Positions 63,327 to 64,000 of a stretch of DNA of 64,000 nt are shown here, in pieces. Numbering within the stretch: position 1 is the first letter of the stretch; each line of letters begins with the position of its first letter. A program made the position numbers and the translations under genes. The stretch spans positions 1 through 64,000 of the forward strand of contig CAZEDX010000011.1 in NCBI GenBank assembly GCA_964511015.1, read 5' to 3'. The notes beneath the pieces were generated by a model. That model worked only from the letters and a program-made list of their open reading frames with translations, was not told the origin of the DNA and did no database searches. The stretch is from FEN-1099 sp964511015 (lineage in GTDB: Bacteria > Lernaellota > Lernaellaia > Lernaellales > Lernaellaceae).

Positions 63327-63354
63327 ATTCTAATCAGGCGCGGCGGGCTGTCAA
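63327..63354 (-). promoter_or_regulatory. Promoter of the tRNA gene
   Basis: On the minus strand, consensus TTGACA (63354-63349) and TAGAAT (63332-63327), 16-bp spacer, 17 bp before the tRNA 5' end. Confidence 0.65.
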
Positions 63355-63423
63355 GCGAAATGGTCGCCCTTGGCAGCTGCGGCAGCACGGCTAAAATGCC
63401 TGGAGTTTCGCGGAGTCTGCTCA

Positions 63424-64000
63424 ATGCGCATCCTGTTCGTTCAGAACATCTGGCGCGAGTATTTCGGCGTCATGTACATGGCCGCGTGTTTGCGCGCGGC
63501 CGGTCATGAGGTCGAAATCCGGGTGACGCCTACCGTTGCGGGAGCAGTACAGGCGGTCCGGCAGACTCGGCCAAATCTGGTCGGGTTTTCGTTCACCAAC
63601 TGCGAACAACCATTCGCCATCGATGCTGGCGCGGCAATCAAGGCAGATCGGCCGGAGGTGGTTATCGTTGCGGGCGGTCCGCATCCCACCCTCCACCCGG
63701 AACTGGCCCTGCGCGGTTGTTTCGATTTCGTCTGCCGCGGTGAAGGGGAACGGGTTATCGTCGAGTTGGCCAACCGGTTGGACAATGGCGGCGACCCGTC
63801 GGAGATTCGTAATCTGGCGTTTCGGCGCAACGGCCAACTCGTCACCAATCCCGTGCGGCCGCTCGTCGAGAACCTGGACACCCTGCCTCACCCTTGGCGC
63901 AACGGCTACTATCGCTACTCGTTTTTACGCGACAATCCCGTCAAATACTTCTTCACCGGCCGCGGCTGTCCACACGGCTGCACGTTCTGCTTCAACCGCG
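63424..64000 (+). CDS. B12-binding radical SAM protein (partial)
   Basis: The first 192 codons are present and the gene runs off the window. GGAG lies 8 bp before ATG 63424. The N-terminal ~130 residues form a cobalamin-binding-type Rossmann domain (VGFSFTNC near 57, VIVAGGPHPTLHPEL near 78). The radical SAM cluster motif GRGCPHGCTFC (CX3CX2C) appears at about residues 179-189. Such proteins often methylate unactivated carbons or act in specialised lipid or cofactor synthesis. Which one cannot be told from the part seen. Confidence 0.88.
   Translation, partial: MRILFVQNIWREYFGVMYMAACLRAAGHEVEIRVTPTVAGAVQAVRQTRPNLVGFSFTNCEQPFAIDAGAAIKADRPEVVIVAGGPHPTLHPELALRGCFDFVCRGEGERVIVELANRLDNGGDPSEIRNLAFRRNGQLVTNPVRPLVENLDTLPHPWRNGYYRYSFLRDNPVKYFFTGRGCPHGCTFCFNR

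Overview
The window is about 64 kb of gene-dense, moderately GC-rich bacterial chromosome. Lipoprotein signals with LxxC lipoboxes, a papain-type secreted protease, RsmI, Rho, zinc-type L31 and classical TTGACA/TAnnnT promoters point to an ordinary diderm bacterium. The response regulator with a DUF4388-like effector, the paired ArsA-like ATPases, and secreted proteins with Asp-rich linkers and short Cys-Gly tails suggest an uncultured lineage near the former Deltaproteobacteria/Myxococcota. That placement is inference, not a taxonomic call. No prophage, CRISPR array, rRNA or conjugative element was seen.

Layout. 1-4882: the end of a chemosensory operon (small CheR-like methyltransferase, CheR, CheD, HDOD protein, CheY-like receiver, CheX/CheC-like protein, CheB), mostly joined by ATGA overlaps. 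4879-6998: two ArsA-like ATPases on the other strand. 7071-7795: a dead, internally deleted IS1380-like element with inverted ends. 7885-11011: a tiny two-haem-motif lipoprotein, a lipid kinase and a long-chain acyl-CoA ligase. 11101-15626: a minus-strand signalling operon (membrane histidine kinase, receiver, receiver-GGDEF, receiver-DUF4388). 15811-23345: signal peptidase I with a GT-C membrane protein, a metallophosphoesterase with SerS, and a GT2/GT4 pair. 23439-30683: lipoproteins, a DUF2804 protein, an acyltransferase/SDR pair and an operon with a CX4CX2C radical SAM protein and a ferredoxin-nitroreductase.

30691-48469 holds the envelope and accessory genes: an FG-GAP/ASPIC secreted protein, a PPK2-type polyphosphate:AMP phosphotransferase, an uncharacterised four-gene membrane operon (34559-37692), a deiminase-fold protein lacking two catalytic residues, an Asp-linker beta-propeller lipoprotein, a degenerate ~56-bp tandem repeat, a four-gene operon (alcohol dehydrogenase, unknown, two DUF2804 paralogues), a papain-like protease and another propeller lipoprotein. 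48546-55691: a pentapeptide-TM-TPR protein, a GT-C protein, a HEAT/beta-helix lipoprotein and an Asp-rich lipoprotein. 55758-64000 is housekeeping: rsmI, a 43-residue basic protein, rho, rpmE, a DUF1385 gene, prfA, a TGS-less thrS, a CAT-anticodon tRNA, and the start of a B12-binding radical SAM gene.

The most unusual features are the recurring Asp-rich linkers and CGC-type C-termini, the four-gene membrane operon, the deiminase-fold pseudoenzyme and the DUF2804 cluster.
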